DNA of 64,000 bases from JAFGAV01 sp041479055 (lineage in GTDB: Bacteria > Acidobacteriota > Aminicenantia > Aminicenantales > JAFGAV01), in the NCBI GenBank assembly GCA_963702835.1, contig OY969762.1, forward strand, positions 1,364,001 through 1,428,000. Reading direction: 5' to 3'. Both the position numbers and the translations under genes were made by a program. A model generated the notes under the pieces. The model made no database searches, had not been told where the DNA came from, and saw only the letters and a list, made by a program, of their open reading frames with translations. Of this stretch, positions 60,265-64,000 are shown piece after piece (position 1 is the stretch's first letter; each line of letters opens with the position of its first letter).

Positions 60265-60557
60265 CGGCTTGGGTTTTGGCCGGAGCGAGCATCAGGCCGG
60301 ATTTAGCCCTTCTGAAGCGCTCTTCGAGGATTTCCGGCATTATTTTTGCCGGCTGGCGAGCATGTTTGAGCCTTCCGCAGGAGGGCGAGTTGCGCAGCCC
60401 CCGAGATCATGCCGGAGACGCCTTGCCGTTTTCTCTCAAAGCCATTTACCCCTCCAACCCCCCTAGGGAAATAGGGGGGAGCTCGATGGCGTCTCCGGAG
60501 AGGTCGGAGGAAGGGCGTGAAAAATCCGGCCGGCGAGCGAGGCCAATACCCAAGCCG
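60265..60557. repeat. MITE-like element with imperfect terminal inverted repeats
   Basis: Left end CGGCTTGGGTTTTGGCC (60265-60281) and right end GGCCAATACCCAAGCCG (60541-60557) are inverted with one mismatch, and weaker pairing continues inward to about 60300 and 60526. Internally, GCCGGAGACGCC (near 60411) faces GGCGTCTCCGG (near 60488), and CCCCCCTA/TAGGGGGG form a hairpin at 60458-60479. No convincing ORF. It fills the gap 60160-60612. A non-autonomous element or a large folded RNA are both possible; no second copy is in the window. Confidence 0.6.
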
Positions 60558-60612
60558 AATGACCCCTTAAAGCTTAAAAAGAAATACTCCCCATTTGAGA
60601 ACAGCTGTTTAC

Positions 60613-62466
60613 TCAGGCTTCGCCGTAGTCGGGCGGCTTGAAAGAGGGGTCCGAGGAAAGCACTTCCCTGCCCTGGACCGTATACCGGCCCTGGACCAGC
60701 ACGCGGTAGGCGCGGCGGATCATCTCCACGGTGATAATGACCAGGCAGGCCATGATGATGATGGTCAGAACCGTATTGATCACTCCCAGGGACGTCTGGC
60801 CCGGGGCCGAGACCATGGGCAGGAAGTTGTCGAAGATATTTCGCCAGCCGGCATAGAGCGTCGTCACCGTGACAAAAACCATGGGGACCAGGCTGACCCA
60901 GACATAGCGGACTTTGCCGGCATTGATGATGGCCGCCGTGACGACCGCCAGGGCCACTCCGGCCAGAAGCTGGTTGGCCGTGCCGAACATAGGCCAGATA
61001 GTGCTGATATTCCCCGTCCAGATGAAAAAGGCCCAGCTCAGTACGACCACGCCGGTGGAAAAGAACGTTCCCGGCAGCCAGTGCGTCCTTTCCAAAGGCT
61101 TGTAGATCCGGCCGCCGAACTCCTGGACCAGGAAGCGGGCCACCCGCGTCCCGGTGTCAATGGTGGTCAGGATGAAGAGCGCCTCGAACATGATGGCAAA
61201 ATGGTACCAGTAGGACATCAGGGCCCGCATGCCTGGCAGGCCGGAGAAGATCTGGGCGAAGCCTACGGCCAGCGACACGGCGCCGCCCGGCCGGCCGACG
61301 ACGTTTTCGCCCACCTGGCGGGACAGCTCGATGATGTTGACCGGATGAAAGCCCAGGGCGGCGAACTTCTCCGGGGTGAGGTTGATGACGAAATAATCCC
61401 CTGGGTGGAGCGAGCAGGCCGCGATCAGGGCGATGACGCTGACCACGGATTCGACGAGCATGGCCCCATAGCCGATGAACCGGGCGTCGCTCTCCTTGGA
61501 GATCATCTTGGGCGTCGTTCCCGAAGAGACCAGGGAATGGAAGCCGGAGATGGCCCCGCAGGCGATAGTGATGAACAGGAAGGGAAAGACTTTGCCCGGG
61601 ATGATCGGCCCTCCGCCGTGGACGAAAGGGGTGAAGGCCGGCATCTTCAAATTGGGGTGGACAACAAAGACGCCTACGACCAGCAGGGCGATCGTCCCGA
61701 TCTTGAGATAGGAGCTCAGATAGTCGCGGGGGCAGAGGAGCAGCCACACCGGCAGGACCGAGGCGATGAACCCGTAGGCGGCGAGGGCGATGATGATGCC
61801 CTCGCGGGACAGGGTGAAGATATGGGCCAGGGAAGAATGGGCCACCAGGTTGCCCAGGATCACGGCCCCGATGACGCCGACCACGCCGATGATGGAAGCC
61901 TCGGCGATTTTTCCCTTGCGGATTCGGTACATCCACAGGCCGACGAAGAGGGCGATGGGAATGGTCATGGCGATGGTGAATGTTCCCCAGGCGCTTTCCC
62001 GGAGGGCATTGACCACGGCCAGGCCCAGCCCGGCCAGGGCCACGATGATGATGATGAGAATGGCCACCGAGGATACAGCGCCGGCCAGGGGGCTGACCTC
62101 ATAGCGGGCGATCTCGGCCAGCGACCGGCCCTTGCGCCGCAGCGAGGCGCCCAGGATCAGGAAGTCGTGGACGCCGCCGGCAATAACGGCGCCCAGCAGC
62201 ATCCACAGCAGGCCGGGAGCAAAGCCGAATTGAGCGGCCAGCACGGGGCCGATGAGCGGCCCGGCCCCGGAAATGGCGGCAAAGTGATGGCCGAACAGGA
62301 CATACTTGTTGGTGGGGTGGTAGTTGGTGCCGTCCCGCAGAGCCACGGCCGGTACGATGCGGCGGTCGTCCAGGACCATGATCTTGGCCGCCAGGAAAGC
62401 GCTGTAATAGCGGTAAGCCAGGACCATGACCAGCAGGGTCACGATGACGATGGGAACAGCGTTCAT
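60613..62466 (-). CDS. cstA: Carbon starvation protein CstA (pyruvate/peptide transporter family)
   Basis: 617 residues from the ATG at 62466; earlier in-frame starts lack support. Some fifteen or more hydrophobic helices. Family hallmarks are the N-terminal LVMVLAYRYYSAFLAAKIMV, the FGHHFAAISGAGPLIGPVLA segment near residue 65, GGVHDFLILGASLRRKGRSL, and SGFHSLVSSGTTPKM. CstA and its relative BtsT are inner-membrane importers (pyruvate, possibly peptides) driven by ion gradients and induced on starvation. No regulator is adjacent. Its stop is close to the MITE-like element. Confidence 0.93.
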   Translation of the reverse strand: MNAVPIVIVTLLVMVLAYRYYSAFLAAKIMVLDDRRIVPAVALRDGTNYHPTNKYVLFGHHFAAISGAGPLIGPVLAAQFGFAPGLLWMLLGAVIAGGVHDFLILGASLRRKGRSLAEIARYEVSPLAGAVSSVAILIIIIVALAGLGLAVVNALRESAWGTFTIAMTIPIALFVGLWMYRIRKGKIAEASIIGVVGVIGAVILGNLVAHSSLAHIFTLSREGIIIALAAYGFIASVLPVWLLLCPRDYLSSYLKIGTIALLVVGVFVVHPNLKMPAFTPFVHGGGPIIPGKVFPFLFITIACGAISGFHSLVSSGTTPKMISKESDARFIGYGAMLVESVVSVIALIAACSLHPGDYFVINLTPEKFAALGFHPVNIIELSRQVGENVVGRPGGAVSLAVGFAQIFSGLPGMRALMSYWYHFAIMFEALFILTTIDTGTRVARFLVQEFGGRIYKPLERTHWLPGTFFSTGVVVLSWAFFIWTGNISTIWPMFGTANQLLAGVALAVVTAAIINAGKVRYVWVSLVPMVFVTVTTLYAGWRNIFDNFLPMVSAPGQTSLGVINTVLTIIIMACLVIITVEMIRRAYRVLVQGRYTVQGREVLSSDPSFKPPDYGEA

Positions 62467-62544
62467 CTCGTTTTTACAAAACACTATCATATAGCACAGG
62501 GCTGCGCAGACGGTCAATGATAAGCAGGTGTCCTGATAAAAAGA

Positions 62545-63354
62545 TCAAGATGCCGGCGCCAGCAGGCGATGGAAGGTCCAGCCGGCGTCCTCATATTTCT
62601 GCCGCTGGAGGCGGCGGATGGCGTCGCGCTCTTCGGGGGTGAAAGCCAGGCGTTCGAAGGTCGCCCCGAAAAATTCGGCAAAGCCTTCCTGGAAGCGCTC
62701 GACCGCCCAGTCAAAGGAAACCTGGCTGCCCAGAAGCTCGGACAGCGAGGTCATCCGCATTCTTTCTCCCTCGGCCGGCAGGCGGGTGATGGAGCGCAGC
62801 AGCGCTTCATCATGCTCCAGGGGGATCGAACCGTGCTGGAGAAACATTTTCCCTATTCTTTTCTGAGCGCTGCCGACGATCTTCCTTCCCTCGGCCTGCA
62901 GCTCGTCGCGGCCGGGTAGGGAGAAACAGGGGACCGTGCCCCGGCTGTATTCTGCCGGCGGAGTTCCGGCCAACTCGGGCCGAAGGCCCATCTTCCGCAG
63001 ACCCAGGCTCAAAGCCTGAGAGATGCGCCGATAGGATTCGGTCACGGTCGTGGAGAAAAGGGAATCATCCGAAGAAACAAGAGCGTAGGTCACTTCCCGG
63101 TCGTGGAGCACTAATTTTCCGCCAGTGATGCGCCGGACGATGTCCACGCCGCGCCGCCGGCAGAAATCCGCGTCCACTGCCTGAGCGGCGTCCTGGGAGC
63201 AGCCCAGCGAGGCGGTCGGCCTCTCCCATTGATAGAAGCGCAACGAGGTGGACGGCCTGTCCGTCAACCCGGACAGGAGAAACTCGTCCACGGCCATGTT
63301 CCAGGAGCCTTTCAGGGGCAGCCGGTCTAGAAAAAGATGCCAGGTTCGGGTCAT
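62545..63354 (-). CDS. lplA: Lipoate-protein ligase A family protein
   Basis: 269 residues from the ATG at 63354 (GGAG upstream); the reading open to 63447 runs through the tRNA-Gly gene and is rejected. The LplA/LipB fold is seen in SWNMAVDEFLL, RFYQWERPTASLGCSQDA and the lipoate-binding RRITGGKLVLHDREVTYALV (RRxSGGGxVxHD type, here with Thr and Lys), then FSLPGRDELQAEGRKIVGSA with the catalytic Lys. It attaches lipoate or octanoate to 2-oxoacid dehydrogenase or GcvH domains. The altered RRITGGKLVL loop may mean another acyl substrate. Confidence 0.85.
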   Translation of the reverse strand: MTRTWHLFLDRLPLKGSWNMAVDEFLLSGLTDRPSTSLRFYQWERPTASLGCSQDAAQAVDADFCRRRGVDIVRRITGGKLVLHDREVTYALVSSDDSLFSTTVTESYRRISQALSLGLRKMGLRPELAGTPPAEYSRGTVPCFSLPGRDELQAEGRKIVGSAQKRIGKMFLQHGSIPLEHDEALLRSITRLPAEGERMRMTSLSELLGSQVSFDWAVERFQEGFAEFFGATFERLAFTPEERDAIRRLQRQKYEDAGWTFHRLLAPAS

Positions 63355-63386
63355 GACTCCGTCCGATGAATGCGGCCTCAAAAAAA

Positions 63387-63461
63387 TGGAGCGGGCAACG
63401 GGATTCGAACCCGCGACTCCGAGCTTGGGAAGCTCGCACTCTACCACTGAGTTATGCCCGC
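63387..63461 (-). tRNA. tRNA-Gly (anticodon CCC)
   Basis: 75 nt including an encoded CCA (63387-63389). Acceptor GCGGGCA/TGCCCGC, anticodon stem CGAGC/GCTCG with loop TTCCCAA giving CCC, and T-arm CGGGTTCGAATCCCG. It sits just upstream of lplA on the same strand. Confidence 0.95.
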
Positions 63462-63541
63462 TCGTCGCTCCGCAGCCGAGCGCCCCTTAGTTTAGTGATT
63501 ATCGCCGTCGATTTCAATTATAAAGAGGAGCGAATTTCTAT

Positions 63542-64000
63542 TTATTGAACGGTAAAGGACCTCTTGTCGGAAATGATGTTCCCTCCCTTTTTGACGGCGA
63601 CATCATAAGTGCCGGGCGACATTTGGGGAACTTTGAATATAATTTTTGAATTAGTCCAGGAAATGATATTCGTAACCTGGGTCGACCCCATCATCAGAAC
63701 CTGACTCCCCTGGGGGGATTCCAGTCTCAATAAATACCCCTCGACTTGAGTGCCGACCGGGCCGGCCTTAGGCTTCGGCTCGCCGTCCCAATAAACAAGA
63801 AAACGGAAGGCAAACTCCGGGGAAAGAATCTTGAGCTGGGGAGGTTTCAGGAGAAGTGGCGGCTGAGGCACAAGCTCGCCTATGGCGAATTTATATATAT
63901 GATCGTATATAATTATGGGACTGAGGAAACGCGTGTACATGCCGATGCCCGTATTTCCCCAGTCCAAATAGAGCTGCGGGTCTGTGGCCGGCTTGCCGTC
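63542..64000 (-). CDS. Secreted or surface protein with IPT/TIG-like C-terminal domain (5' end beyond window)
   Basis: 153 codons are visible, open through base 64000, so the start lies outside. The last 85 residues have an Ig-like IPT/TIG pattern (LESPQGSQVLMMGSTQVTNI, then WTNSKIIFKVPQMSPGTYDV, AVKKGGNIISDKRSFTVQ at the end). The preceding part (LYLDWGNTGIGMYTRFLSP) belongs to a domain I cannot identify; two Pro-rich linkers follow. An extracellular location is inferred from the domain type. Confidence 0.65.
   Translation of the reverse strand, partial: DGKPATDPQLYLDWGNTGIGMYTRFLSPIIIYDHIYKFAIGELVPQPPLLLKPPQLKILSPEFAFRFLVYWDGEPKPKAGPVGTQVEGYLLRLESPQGSQVLMMGSTQVTNIISWTNSKIIFKVPQMSPGTYDVAVKKGGNIISDKRSFTVQ

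Noticed and set aside
60265..60557. Insertion sequence with transposase
   Set aside because: No ORF long enough and no DDE or HUH motif; only the inverted ends support mobility, so it is listed as a MITE-like repeat.
60595..62520. 641-codon plus-strand ORF opposite cstA
   Set aside because: Its translation is a low-complexity Gly/Asp/His-rich shadow of the well-supported cstA gene on the other strand; no ribosome site or domain.
62545..63447. Longer lplA starting at 63447
   Set aside because: The extension would translate the tRNA-Gly gene; the ATG at 63354 has a ribosome site and fits family length.

Overview
The window is GC-rich bacterial chromosome with dense gene packing, many secreted or Tat-exported proteins, heptose/LPS-type genes, a TonB protein and outer-membrane-type proteins. 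It therefore comes from a diderm. The mix of a TolB-propeller/amidohydrolase fusion, a VPS10-like BNR protein, an S46 peptidase, winged-HTH/FG-GAP proteins and a TPR Ser/Thr kinase resembles Acidobacteriota and the related Candidatus Aminicenantes. That assignment is an inference from gene content, not a computed placement. No phage, transposase or CRISPR array was seen.

Left part (1-20.6 kb): a minus-strand run of amidase (cut by the window edge), TolB/amidohydrolase fusion, NAD-dependent epimerase, VPS10-like protein and GlcD-type FAD oxidase. A hairpin-rich repeat follows, then plus-strand genes for a secreted Ig-like protein, an acyl-CoA synthetase and an SPL-like radical SAM protein. Next come TonB and a partner, the B12-dependent ribonucleotide reductase nrdJ, a Lys-Pro repeat protein, a CrtI-like FAD oxidoreductase behind a palindromic operator, and tRNA-Leu(CAA).

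Middle (20.6-40 kb): two damaged genes (YafK-type L,D-transpeptidase and S46 dipeptidyl-peptidase). Then a signalling operon (Ser/Thr kinase, K+ channel with a one-base frameshift, FHA protein) runs into heptose genes (hldE1-like kinase, an adenylyltransferase/heptosyltransferase fusion), an ICMT-like methyltransferase and trmH. On the minus strand lie an ECF sigma/anti-sigma/PDZ pseudoprotease operon and a DUF2207/lipoprotein pair.

Right part (40-64 kb): a seven-gene minus-strand operon joins the archaeal-type HMG-CoA synthase / thiolase / DUF35 trio to methylcrotonyl-CoA-carboxylase-type subunits and an enoyl-CoA hydratase. A hairpin-forming copy of the 9.5-kb repeat sits inside it. Next is a membrane-tethered HTH/FG-GAP regulator whose upstream region is duplicated (114 bp, 7 mismatches) on either side of an AT-richer insert carrying an unknown cell-surface protein and an AAA ATPase. 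Then come a Tat phosphoesterase, a truncated hslV next to a VapBC module, a second ECF sigma/anti-sigma envelope operon (LiaI-like and DUF4097 proteins), a MITE-like inverted-repeat element, cstA, lplA, tRNA-Gly(CCC) and a partial IPT-like secreted protein.

Most interesting: the structured repeat pair with a covarying base pair; the HMG-CoA/carboxylase operon; two apparent pseudoenzymes (an amidohydrolase with nearly all metal ligands replaced and an HtrA-like protein lacking His and Asp); and the duplicated regulatory region around foreign-looking DNA.
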